Positions 23,036 through 32,926 of a stretch of DNA of 64,000 bases are shown in pieces. The stretch comes from Pyropia yezoensis (Eukaryota > Rhodophyta > Bangiophyceae > Bangiales > Bangiaceae). The DNA is taken from the NCBI GenBank assembly GCA_009829735.1, contig CM020618.1, positions 150,246 through 214,245 on the forward strand, given 5' to 3'. Numbering within the stretch: position 1 is the stretch's first letter; each line of letters opens with the position of its first letter. The position numbers were made by a program, and so were the translations under genes. Under the pieces are notes generated by a model. It was not told where the DNA came from and made no database searches. It was given only the letters and a program-made list of their open reading frames with translations.

Positions 23036-24951
23036 CTAGCGTTCCATATGGCCACCCCCACCACTATAGGGACCGCCCGACCACGAACCCCCAGGGTCGT
23101 AGGCCGGTAGCGGAGGGGCGTAACCCACTCGGGAGGGCCCCGGAGTGGAAGCACTGGGAGGGGCCCGCCGACTCGCGGACCCATCCCCGTCGTAAGATAG
23201 ATGTCCGGAGGTACTCCCTCCGTGACGCGGAAGCTGCTGCTGAGTCGACAGCAGCCGTTGGACAAACTCGTGTCCAACCGCGAGGCGAGTGACCTCAGCT
23301 GCCAATGACTGTCGCGCCGTGGCTGAGTCGCCCGACGCGAGGAAGTGACTGACACGCCGGGTGACCCAAGCCAACGTGTCAAGGGAGGCCACGAGTGAGG
23401 CCTCCACCGTGGCGTCATACATGATGGCTCCCAAGTTGGGAAGCATCTCGCCAACGCCACGCGCAATCGGCATGGGTACCGGAGTTCGGACCCGTAGCGA
23501 ACCCAACGCCACGTCGGGGAAGGGCTCGAGGAACTGGAAGGGTGGAGCCTGAGTCGGCTCCACACCCCCGAGGTCGGAGTCGCGACCCGCGGGGAAGTCG
23601 TCGGCACAGCTCGCCCGCGGCTTCGAGGGGCTCCTCGATGAGCACCACGACGAGTCGTCGCCGATGATGTCGCCCACCCAGAGCCAGGGGGCGACGTAGA
23701 GGGAGTAACCCCCTCTGCGTAGGGAAGGGAAGAGTCCCCCAACCCCTCACGCAAGAACAGCTGTCCCTGCACCAGAGTATGGGTGACATGGACGAACTTT
23801 CGGGGTGGCTCACTCTCCAACCCCGGCTCTGGACGCTTGTTGCGGCGGAGGAAGGGTTCCAGCTGCGCCCAATCGAGTCGATTGTGCAGGGTGACCATAC
23901 CCTTAAGGAGGAACGGAGCCAGGTCCCCCGCGCCCAAGGCTAACCAGTGGAAGCCAAGGGTTTCCATACCCTCCACCAGAGCCGGTGGGAGGTGCCACAG
24001 GTAACCCCGATGGACTACATCGGAGTACCAGCCCCGAGTCACCACGACCACCCAGTGCGTGGCGAGGTAGGCGAAGACCCGGTTACCCTCCGAGCTGGAG
24101 CGTAGCACGGAGCCAAAGTAGGCAACGAGGAGGGGGATCCGAGCCGGAAACCCACAAGGTACCTCCACTGTCTCCCACCACCCTGGGAGAAAAGGGTACT
24201 GGTGCTCACGCTCCTCCAGAGGTACGTGGGTGAACTCCACCCGCGACCCGTGGATGAGGAAGCCCGAGGAGCCCCGGAGTCGGAACTCCTCTCGCACCAC
24301 GCCGTGTTGGGCGTGGGCGTCCTCTCCGCCCAGGTAGGGACGGGGAAGGGCACACCACTCGGTAGACACAACCGCGTGGGTGTCGTCGATCTCCTTGTCG
24401 CCCGACCCCAAGGCGAGGGAGGTTGACAACGCCTGGACTTCAGGCGCGTCCGCCAGGCAGAGTAGCGCTGGTAGGTCGCAGACCACCCCATCAGGTAGAG
24501 TCACCTGGTTGGGGTACCGACGAGTCCGGCGGTACCATACGTCGGTCCGCCGTGGCTCGGGGATGATCAAGTAGACATCCTTGAGCTTGCAGTCGGGAAG
24601 CTCCCCGACTGACTTGGGAGGCGCCCAGGCTCGGGGCCCCATAGGAGGACGGGGCCGCGGCGGGAGTAGCAGCCGTGACTCAGGAAGGCGGGGGATGGGA
24701 GTCACATCCCCTTCCGCCACCGGGTTGGAAGACCCATCCCCCGGTGGGACCACGGGCGAGGGGGCAGTAGGAGGTGATGGGGCGGGGACGGCTGAGGCGG
24801 CCGCCTCCGACCCTCGCCCGGGACGAGTCGTCTCCATGGCCGACCCCCGGCTGAGAGACTCCTCAGTCCCGAGGGCCTCCTCTCCCGTCCGTCGCTTGTC
24901 CGACAGAGACGTCGGAGACGGGGACAAAGGCCGACTCGGCTCACCCGCCAT
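23036..24951 (-). CDS. Antisense third gene of element A, unknown function
   Basis: Runs opposite to gag-pol inside the element. I take ATG 24951 (MAGEPSRPLSPSP) because repeats lie upstream of it, although the frame stays open to 25527. About 120 disordered Pro/Ser/Arg residues are followed by a folded-looking domain (KLKDVYLIIPEPRRTDVWYRR, VVCDLPALLCLADAPEVQAL, YPFLPGWWETVEVPCGFPA, YFGSVLRSS, LATHWVVVVTRG, GYLWHLPPAL, KFVHVTHTLVQGQLFLREG). Near 23715 a one-base shift (one G missing from a G run) leads to the C-terminal frame 23677-23036 (MLPNLGAIMYDA, VTRRVSHFLASGD, Gly/Ser-rich tail). The 24951-23715 block aligns with frames on the minus strand of element B. I recognise no family. Antisense extra genes are known in some plant Gypsy elements, which is the closest precedent. 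Confidence 0.75.
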
Positions 24952-24960
24952 CACGCGACC

Positions 24961-25205
24961 AACCTTGACCGACTCGGTGAGGTTGAGCACGGGGGGGGAC
25001 ACGACCCGCGCCCCCTCCGACGACAACCAACCTTGACCGACTCGGTGAGGTAGAGCAAGGGGGGGGGACACGACCCACACCCCCCACCGACAACGAAGAA
25101 GCCCGACACAAGGGGCAGCGCGGGGAAGACACAACCCCGCCAACGAGGACAAAGGGGGGGGAACACAACCCACGCCCCCACCGACAACGAAGACGCCCGA
25201 CACAG
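24961..25205. repeat. Tandem repeats upstream of the antisense gene (element A)
   Basis: AACCTTGACCGACTCGGTGA recurs at 24961 and 25029 (68-bp spacing), and CCGACAACGAAG recurs at 25087 and 25181 (94-bp spacing), each next to G-runs and ACACGACCC. These direct repeats sit just 5' of the antisense ATG, where its promoter or leader would be. Confidence 0.7.
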
Positions 25206-25942
25206 GGGCGGAAGGGGGAAGACACCACCCCAACCAACGACACCAACCGCACGGCGGGAAGAGACAGACCCGCCGACGCGAGGGAGCAGCGGCGGGAAGG
25301 CACACACCCGCCCGCACACACGAAGGGGAGAGAAGACCCCGCACCGGCGGCCGAGTCCCACCGCCGGCGACCGAGTGCAACACCCCCAACTCGGGGTGCG
25401 CACACCCCTCAACCCTGACTAGAAAGGGGGGGAAGGAGTGAGGAACACCCCGCAGAGAGCCAGCTGGGTGTGGATCGAGCTGAAGGGGGGGACACAACCC
25501 GACCCCCCGAGAGCAACCGTACCCCAACTGAAGGGGCAGGTGCAGGTCGACGTTCCGAGTGAGAACGTCGACGCCCTACTCCTCCAGTTGAGGGGCAGGG
25601 GGTGTGGCGGAGGTACGCCGACACCCAGATTAGGGGGCTCACCCACACGTGAGTCCACCCGTGGAGCACCCTGACCAGGTGGGGGACGACTTTCCCCCAC
25701 ACCTGTTTCGCGTGGAGGGGGCTCCTCTACCCAGTGTCAGGGCAGAGAGCGCACCCCACGGAGAGGGACTGCCTCTCCCGGAGGGCCCCGCCGGACGCGA
25801 GTGCAACCCCGGCGTAACCCTGGTGCACGCTAGACGCCAGCGATGCACCGTACTTTGCATCTCAACTCGGGAATTGCATCCTCCTCTCCCGGTCACTGCG
25901 ACTCGCCGCTGATTGGACGTCCACCGGGACGGCTGGACTTTT

Positions 25943-25955
25943 GAGAAGGGGGAAA
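25943..25955 (+). other. Polypurine tract, element A
   Basis: GAGAAGGGGGAAA, 13 purines immediately before the 3' LTR, the usual primer site for plus-strand DNA synthesis. Element B has a 13-purine tract in the same place. Confidence 0.85.
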
Positions 25956-26494
25956 TGTGGGAGATTGGGCCGGAATTCGGTACCAATACTTTGAAGATTC
26001 GGGTCAAGTGGACCTGACCGGAAGTCGAAATTCACCCGACCCACGATGGTGAAACTTCTGACTTCTGGACGGAAATTCGACTAGGACTTCCGACATACTA
26101 GAGCAGGGTAATGCTGCTGGTATTTGTTTCTTGGGATTTTTGCACGGGAGCCAGACGGATTTCTACGCTTTGAGTTCTTTGCATGTGGAGTGATATGATT
26201 GGTTTGTTTGAGGGTTCATTTTCTGAGTGTTTTGAGGGGTTGCGTGAGCGTGTGAGGAGGGTTGATAAGGAGGGACAGCAAGGCGGGGAGGGCCCACCTT
26301 GGCTGGCCAAGCAAGAAAACACCGTCTGGCTCCGACACATCTTGTTCGTGCCTTGGTGAGTGGACCCGCTCACCACACGCAAGTTCCGTGTTCGGCTGTG
26401 TGGAGGTGCTTGCTTCCGGTGTCCCAAGTTGGGATATCGGCAATACTCCTCTTCCTTCCCTGACTCGGGGTTGGTGCTTGGGAGTACTGCTACA
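25956..26494 (+). repeat. 3' LTR of element A
   Basis: 539 bp, identical by eye to the 5' LTR. Followed by target duplication GGGCA (26495-26499). Confidence 0.95.
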
Positions 26495-28333
26495 GGGCAG
26501 TGGGAGAGGGCGGGGGAACAGGTGGGTGTGGACGTGCGTCCTGGTCGTGCGCGCGTGTGGGGGGAGTCACCTGGGATGTGGTCCAGCCACGCTCATAAAG
26601 CCACCGTCAGCACGTGGTCCGTGCACACGGTCGCCTAGGCGCGGCGGGGCCTAGCGTCGTGTGGAGGCACGAGGTGACGGGCGCATGCGCGCCCCCGGCT
26701 GGCAGACCCGAAGCGGGAAAGGGGGATAGGGTCTCTCACTCATGGCGCGCGCTTGCGGGATGATCCGCAGGGCCAGCTGCAACTCTCTTGCAGACAGGAT
26801 TGCATTGCACTGGTGGCGGCACCTGGTGCCGGATGCATATTCTTTGGGGCCAGCTCGTCACAGGGGTCGTAGGCCACTCTCATCCACGTATGTCCCGCTG
26901 TGTCGTTGCTTCGGTCGGCCACCGAGAGTGACGCGTCCTTGGCAGTCGCGCGAAGGAGTCCCGCTTTTTTTCTTTCCGCGGGAACACCAGACAGCATGGT
27001 TGCGTTGAGCACGCAGTTCTGCTTGATGTAACGTGTCCCGGTGTACAGCACAGTCGAGCCGTGGCTCAGCGCCTACACTGTGTGCCGACCGTCCTCTGGC
27101 AAGGTCGTGTGATGTGCGGCTGGGGTGGGCTGATCTCTGTGTTATGTATCACCACGACTTCTGGTGGACAAAATTTTTTTGAATAAATAGTCTCACTTCG
27201 CAGCACTGGTAAACAGCAGGTGCGGCCATGGCAGGGTTGGCGAGCACCTGCACTCGCGGAATAGACGCTGGCCCGCGCCCGACTCCTGACGAGGGCGCCT
27301 GGCCGTTGCTATGAACGGTTGCAGGTTCGAACCGATATGAGTTCAATTCCCATTCGCACCATTTATTTTTCGTGAATTTATATTCACAGTCTCTTACAGC
27401 AGTGTAAGAGGGGTTATAGGCCAATAGATTATCAGATACATGCACTGGTGCGCACACAATCCAATCATATGAGGTCGTTCATTGAGCACGGCCCGTGCCC
27501 TGGGACCGACCGAGCCCTTCCGTTGGCGGCTACGGCGCCTCCAGTGGCAGACCGCTGATACAGACGCCCTGAGCCATGAACCACCTACCCCGTCAGGTGT
27601 GGGGGCCCGAGATGGCCGTGACGCCTCGTCGGGGTAGCCGCCGTCTCACTCATGCAGTCTTCCAATGTGGCGTCGCGTGTGGCCAGAGTTGGGAACTCTG
27701 GACACACTGGCGGTGTGCATGCTGGCCACCTGTCGGTAGTAGAGTAGAGTGGACCTGGGAAGCACAACCACATAGCTCCGCGAAGATTGATGCGCATAGC
27801 GAGGCGTGTTGTTCTACTCATAGTTCGAGACAAAGGGGCGACAGAGTGGCGCCACCCGGGATTTCTGCCCTCAGTTTCGACATCCATTGTGGAGACATCG
27901 TCTTGTGGGCCGGCAGGTGCGCGGGCGTCCGCTGGCTGTACCAGGCGCGGAGGGGGAGCAGGTAGTGGTGCTCAGGCGGGGTCGGGGAGCGGGGGAACGC
28001 CTCGCCAGCCAACCAACGCAGCGCCGCCCCCGCGTCTGGCTCACCGCCGCAGCTGGAGCACGTGCGCTAGAGAAAGGAGTTCGTGTCCCAGGCGGCACGG
28101 TCTGTGTGCAACTGTTCTTTCCTTCTGAGGACGGACGTCCGAGGGCGAGGAAGGCTCTGAGTCGTTTCCCCGCATCACCCTGCGGCAATCCCCCAGGGTT
28201 TGCGCTTATCTATTGCTCTCAATGGGGCAACTCGTCCACCCCCGGGATGCAAGCGACAGCCTTGGTGGCACCCGCCGACACTGTTACCTCCCCCAGTCGC
28301 CAGCCACGGACTGCACAGCTGTGTCCCCGCCCC
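26495..28333. other. Spacer after element A; possible displaced hAT end
   Basis: The G-rich minisatellite interrupted by element A resumes here. CCTAGGCGCGGCGGGGCCTA near 26633-26652 is an imperfect inverted CTAGG motif of the kind often found at hAT ends; it may be the real terminus of the hAT element. At 27331-27360 a B-box-like GGTTCGAACC is followed by GAGTTCAATTCCC, but no tRNA fold is possible. No protein gene is supported; frames on both strands are short. Confidence 0.35.
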
Positions 28334-30015
28334 TCATGGTGGCGGGCACCCAGCCCGTGCGCGTTGGCCGGCGATGGCGGCACCCGTCGCAGCCGACCGT
28401 TCTGCGGGGGGGTGGCATAGCGGACGGGGCGGACGGGTGGAGGGGGGACATGGGGGGGGGGCCACGGTGCAGCGTGCGCGGTGGCACCGGACGCCGGTGG
28501 CCGCTGTTCTGGAGGCTGCTTGTGAGTGGCTTGCGGGTTCCCCTGCGCCCATGGACGCAGGTCGGTGGCGTCGTGCCCCGCCTCCGCCCTCACGTGCTGT
28601 GAAGGGCGCCGCTCCGGCCGGTGGGGGAGTGAACAAAGAGGGACGCGGGGACAGGTGCAGCGCTGCCAGTGCCCTTGGCTTTCCCCACGGTTTCCGACCG
28701 GGGCGGGTGATTTGGGGTGGGGTACTGTACTGAAAGGTGGGGCTTCTGTGGGAGCGCCACCACGCACGGGGGGGCCCTTCGCTTTGGCGCCGCCGGCGAG
28801 CCCTGCCCTTGGCTCCAGCCACCCCTCCGCCGGCGGCCGAGGCAGGGGTGGGGGGGGCGCTGGCGGAGCGGGGTGGAGAGCCCGCGCCGCCGGGAGGAGC
28901 AGTGTCCCCACCCATTGGGCGGGGGGCGGGGCGGGAGCCGCTCGCCGCCGCCACCGCCGCTGCCGCCAGAGGTGCGCCACCGCCGGCTGCCGCACTGGGT
29001 GACGCGGCGGCGGCCGCCGCGGCGGCCAGCGACGCCGCCCCCCCCCCCCCCCCCGGAGCGTCCACGTCCATGTGCACCCGTCCCCCCCCCGGGGCGTCCC
29101 CCCTGCGCGAGCGCTTCGCGTCCGCCCCCCCCCACCCCTGGAACGGTGGCCGCGGCGGCGGCGCCCGCAGGCGGGCACCCTTGACGTAGCTCCCGTCCGC
29201 CCTGGCCGCCGCGTCGCTCCACGCGTGCGCGGGCGCCACGCCCAGAGGCACGCCAAGAAAGAGGGTGCCGTGCACGGCGGCGGCGGCGGCGGCCGCGTCG
29301 GCCGCGGACGCAAAGGCCACCCATGCCTACCCGCAACGGTCACCCACGCCTACCCGCGCATGCGGCGCGCGTGGCCCGCCAAGATGAAGAGCACCCGCCC
29401 GTGGGGGGCAAAGAGGGCGGCGAGGGAGCGGCGGAGGAGGGGGAGGGCAAGCCGGTCGTTGAGCGCCCGCGCGTAGGAGGTGGAAAGGCGGGGGAGGGGG
29501 GGGGGACGCCGACCGCGACAGCCGGTGAGCGCCGCCGCCGCCACCACCACCACTGCCGCCGCCGCCGCCACGACCGCTGCCGCCACCGCCGCCACCACCA
29601 CCGCTGCTGCGGCCACTGCTGCCGCCACCACCGCCGTTGCGATTCTAGGGGGAGGGGGTCGGTCTGGTGGAGGGGGAGAGGACGCCAGCAGCGGGGGGCA
29701 CACCCCCGCCGCGCCATTGCTCGCCGGGGGCGACTTGGCGCGCCCCGCGGGCAGCCCGCCACCGCCACCGCCCCCGCGGTCGCGGTCACCGCCGCCGCCG
29801 CCGCCGCCGCTGACGCAGCTTCGACCGCCGCCGCCGCCACCACCGCCGCCGCCACCACCGCCGCTGCCATCCATGCCGGCGGGCGCGACGGCGGACGCTG
29901 CCGGCGCCGCGGCGGCTGCCGGCGACATGGGCGCCGGCGTCGGGGTGCGCATCGCCGAAGCGGACGCGCGGCGTCGTCCGCGGTGTGCTGGACGCTGCTT
30001 CTTGACGGCGGACAT
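28334..30015 (-). CDS. U1A/U2B''-type spliceosomal RRM protein
   Basis: ATG 30015 starts a basic, Gly/Ala-rich N-terminus. The RRM begins near 29490: LNDRLALPLLRRSLAALF, then HGRVLFILAGHARRMRG. It continues after a break near 29345 with AWVAFASAADAAAAAAAVHG, TLFLGVPLGVAPAHAWSD and DGSYVKGARLR. The order and spacing match RRM1 of U1A/U2B'' (SNF family), including the MRG-x-A turn and the post-RRM SD...G-(T/S)-(F/Y)-V helix. It would bind a U1 or U2 snRNA loop. The break lies in a 23-bp near-repeat (GCGGGTAGGC twice) that brings in a stop and a frame change. The frame stays open to 28334 but convincing coding ends near 29180. A second RRM is not visible. It diverges from the cyclin gene at 30545. 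Confidence 0.7.
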
Positions 30016-30059
30016 GCGGGAGGACCACTGGGATTAGGGCAGAGGCACTGTGCAATTAT

Positions 30060-30275
30060 AGCCGGTTTCCACGTGAGATGTAGTATTTGTATGGTATACT
30101 TAACTCCTAATCACGCCCCCAATCACGCCCTTTCTGGCGGGGCGTGACGTGTGATCACGCGCTAAATCACGCATGGGATCACGCAAAATACGTGATCTTA
30201 CATCACGTGCGGCGCGTGATACCCAAGCCTAAGCCGCTGTGATCCATCAGGTCGGCCGCCCATTTCGTCACGCAC
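30060..30275. promoter_or_regulatory. Shared divergent promoter with phased ATCACGC repeats
   Basis: Between the starts of the minus-strand RRM gene and the plus-strand cyclin gene. ATCACGC occurs at 30110, 30122, 30154, 30166 and 30178, spaced exactly 12 bp within two groups. CGTGAC/CGTGAT or ATCACG copies lie at 30142, 30191, 30202 and 30215, and GTCACGC near 30267. This looks like a multi-site binding array for an unknown factor. Confidence 0.6.
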
Positions 30276-30544
30276 AGTCCTCGAGACCCCACCGGACTGG
30301 GTTTTTGGAAGGGGGGATCCTCCCCAACTGAGCCAATACTCAAAAGCCATCCACACTTTCCTGCCCAGAGCAGAGGCGGCTTCCGTCCCAGAGGGCCCTC
30401 TAGGGGCACCAAAGGCAGCACCCGTCCTCTTCTCCCTCGCCCCTCCTTCCGTTCTTCCTCTCCGCAGCTCCCGCCCTCCTCGACCCCGTCCACCCCCACC
30501 CCACCCCCCCCCCCTCCCCCTTTCCTGGCAGTGCGCCCGGCCGT

Positions 30545-31800
30545 ATGGCGCCGTCGCCGGCCCCCCCCCCCCCTCCCCCCCACCCCACCCCGCGGGCCGT
30601 CGGCGGCGGCCTTCCCCCCACCCCCCCCCCCGACTTTGCCGCCCGCGCCGCCACGACCGAGCTCATTGCCGAGACCGCCGCGCTGCTCGGCTACCCCCCG
30701 CCCCCACGGCGGTGCTCGCCACCACCGCGCAGCTGCTCTACCACCGCCACGCCGCGCGGGCGCCGGGCCACCCGCCCGTCCGCACCGCGGGGGCGTGCCT
30801 GCTGCTCGCGTCGCAGGTGGCGCCGCCCGCCGCGACGCCGCCGTCGGGGCGGGGGGCAGTGGCGGCGGGGGGGGGCGGGGGGGCGGCGTGTGCCGCCGCT
30901 GCCGCCCCGCCGCCGGTGCGGCTGTCGACGATTGCGACGGTGCTGGCGCACCGGCTGGCGGTGCGGGGGGGCGCCCCCGAGGGGGTGGCCACCGAGCCCC
31001 TGTCGCCGCCGTCGGTGCGCGCGTGGGTGGCCGCGCTCGCCGCCGCGGAGCGGCGGGTGCTGGCCACCGCGGGGTGTGACGTGGCGGTGGAGCTCCCGCA
31101 TGGGGTGCTGGCGGTGGCGGTCAACGCGGCACGGTCGGCGGCCGAGGCAGAGGCGGCGACGGCGGCGGGGGGCGGCGGCGGCGGCGGCGGTGGGGGGGGG
31201 GGTGGGGGTGGGGTGGGGGTGGGGGGGGGGGGGGGGGGGGGGGGGGGGGGCGGCCCCCACCGACGAGGGTGGCTGGCGGGCGCTGCTGCAACTCGCGTGG
31301 GCCTACTGCACCGACGCGTGCCGCTGTGCGGGGGTGGAGGCGGTCCGCCCCCGAGGCGGTTGCCGCCGCCGCCCTCCGCCGCGCCGCCGCGGCGCTGGGC
31401 GGCGGGGGTGGGGGTGTGCCGCCGGCCGTTGCCGACGGTGCCGCCGCCCGCTGACGCGGTGGGTGCCCTGTGGGGGGTGCCCGCCGCGGATGTGGCGGGG
31501 GTGGAGCGGGCGCTCGCTGGCTCTACGCCCTTGGCTCGACGCGGGGGCAGCTGGGGGGGCGGGCGGGGACCCGCTCGTCGCCGACGCCCTCCAGGGGAGG
31601 GGGGTATGGGGGGAGGTGGGGGGGTGGTGGGGAGCACGCCGGGAGAAGAGGGGGGGGGGGGAGAGTGCCGGTGCCACCACCGAGGATGCACCGCCGCCAC
31701 CCCCGCCGCGGCCGCCGTCCCCGGTGGCGTCGGGAGAGGCGGCGACAGGAAGGGGGGCGGGGGGGGGACGCAAGCGCCCGCGGCGATCCCGCTTTGCTGA
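30545..31800 (+). CDS. Cyclin L-like protein, frames split at homopolymers
   Basis: ATG 30545 begins a Pro-rich leader, then FAARAATTELIAETAALLGY. One C missing from the run at 30690-30700 shifts to LATTAQLLYHRH, GACLLLASQVAPP, LAAAERRVLATAGCDVAVEL and PHGVLAVAVNAAR, the order of a cyclin box of the L/K/T group (TAQ helix, ACL-LASK-like helix, ERRVL, then PH). After an Ala/Gly linker and a G-run (about 31190-31250) a second box is readable in shifting frames: WRALLQLAWAYCTDACRC, EAVAAAALRRAAAAL, LWGVPAADVAGVERALA. A basic RKRPRRSRF tail follows. Cyclin L partners CDK11-type kinases that act on splicing and transcription. The exact 3' end is uncertain. Confidence 0.6.
31190..31253 (+). repeat. 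Long G-run tract inside the cyclin gene
   Basis: A nearly pure G tract interrupted by a few T, ending in more than 20 consecutive G. It separates the two cyclin boxes and changes the readable frame. The true length is unlikely to be reliable in the assembly. G-quadruplex formation is likely. Confidence 0.8.
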
Positions 31801-32104
31801 CCGCAGCGACGCGGCGGGGCCGCCGCGCGGGGCGCGGCCACTGAGGCCGACGAGGCAGCGGCGGCAGGTATTGGTGTGGCCGTGGGCCCGTTGGCTGGGC
31901 AGTCCTTCTCACGCCTACGCACACGTACGCCACGCTAGGGTTCCGGTTGGCTACCTATGCCAACACGCACCCCTTCTCCTACCCCCCATCCCTCCCTCCC
32001 CCAACCCGGCTCCCACCACTACCACCCCCCCCCCCTCCCCCCACCCCACTCTCCAACCTCCGGCCAGTCGCTTCCTCACCAGCTGGTACCCATCGGGGGC
32101 GCGG

Positions 32105-32426
32105 GGCACCCATCCTCCCCCCCACCCCCCCAACGCGGCGGCAAGGAGCCCCCCAATGAGCCCATCCGCGGGCGCCCACGCGGCCGCCCGGTGGTAGGCG
32201 GCGAGCGCGTCGGTGCGGCGGCCGTCCCCTCGGCGGCCATCCCCACCGCCGCGGCGGTGCGGGCGTCGCCTGGCCGCATCGCCGCCGCCCGCTCGTACGC
32301 GGCGGCGGCGCCGGCCCAGTCGCCGACGCGGCGGAGGGCGTGGCCCACGTTGAGCAGCAGCACCTCCACCTCGTCGGGCGCCATCGGGGGTGGCGCCCCC
32401 AGCCGGGCCACCGCTCGGGCACCCCG
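32105..32426 (-). CDS. Cdc16/APC6-like TPR protein, C-terminal fragment
   Basis: Reading minus from the gap edge at 32426: ARAVARLGAPPPMAPDEVEV, then LLLNVGHALRRVGDWAGAAA, AYERAAAMRPGDARTAAAVG and MAAEG. After one missing G near 32235 it continues DALAAYHRAAAWAPADGLIG and GLLAAALGG. These are two tetratricopeptide repeats. The N-(V/L)-GHA-x-R-x-(V/L)-G start and the YH-x-A pattern resemble the C-terminus of Cdc16, a scaffold subunit of the anaphase-promoting complex. The rest is lost in the gap 32427-32926. It could be another TPR protein. Confidence 0.5.
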
Positions 32427-32926
32427 NNNNNNNNNNNNNNNNNNNNNNNNNNNNNNNNNNNNNNNNNNNNNNNNNNNNNNNNNNNNNNNNNNNNNNNNNN
32501 NNNNNNNNNNNNNNNNNNNNNNNNNNNNNNNNNNNNNNNNNNNNNNNNNNNNNNNNNNNNNNNNNNNNNNNNNNNNNNNNNNNNNNNNNNNNNNNNNNNN
32601 NNNNNNNNNNNNNNNNNNNNNNNNNNNNNNNNNNNNNNNNNNNNNNNNNNNNNNNNNNNNNNNNNNNNNNNNNNNNNNNNNNNNNNNNNNNNNNNNNNNN
32701 NNNNNNNNNNNNNNNNNNNNNNNNNNNNNNNNNNNNNNNNNNNNNNNNNNNNNNNNNNNNNNNNNNNNNNNNNNNNNNNNNNNNNNNNNNNNNNNNNNNN
32801 NNNNNNNNNNNNNNNNNNNNNNNNNNNNNNNNNNNNNNNNNNNNNNNNNNNNNNNNNNNNNNNNNNNNNNNNNNNNNNNNNNNNNNNNNNNNNNNNNNNN
32901 NNNNNNNNNNNNNNNNNNNNNNNNNN
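32427..32926. other. Assembly gap (500 N)
   Basis: Exactly 500 N, possibly a placeholder of unknown real size. It removes the 5' part of the Cdc16-like gene. Confidence 0.99.

Larger units (their letters stand above)
16261..26494 (+). mobile_element. Complete chromovirus-like Ty3/Gypsy retrotransposon A
   Basis: A 10,234-bp element bounded by identical 539-bp LTRs and a perfect 5-bp target duplication. Order: LTR, primer binding site, gag (17117-18880), -1 frameshift site (18868-18874), pol with protease, reverse transcriptase, RNase H, integrase and chromodomain (to 22907), an antisense third gene (24951-23036), a 13-nt polypurine tract, LTR. The LTRs match base for base as far as I can compare, so insertion was very recent. 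It landed in a G-rich minisatellite next to a hAT transposase gene. Two internal shifts (21300 and about 23700) may be errors or the first lesions. Confidence 0.93.

Noticed and set aside
23700..23730. Programmed frameshift in the antisense gene of element A
   Set aside because: The site GAG GGG GTT does not fit X-XXY-YYZ; a missing G in the run is simpler.
24961..25205. CRISPR-like array
   Set aside because: Only two copies of each repeat, unequal spacing, eukaryotic retrotransposon context.
24952..25527. N-terminal extension of the antisense gene of element A
   Set aside because: The frame is open, but it is Cys/Pro/Gly repeat sequence made by the direct repeats, and element B shows no counterpart; I start the gene at 24951.
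27220..27365. Possible tRNA gene (GGTTCGAACC and GAGTTCAATTCCC before CGCACCA)
   Set aside because: The T-arm is imperfect and no matching acceptor strand, D-arm or anticodon arm lies at tRNA distance upstream.
30545..32197. 550-residue plus-strand ORF
   Set aside because: Beyond its first 50 residues it is Arg/Pro-rich; the conserved cyclin motifs lie in other frames after homopolymer shifts.
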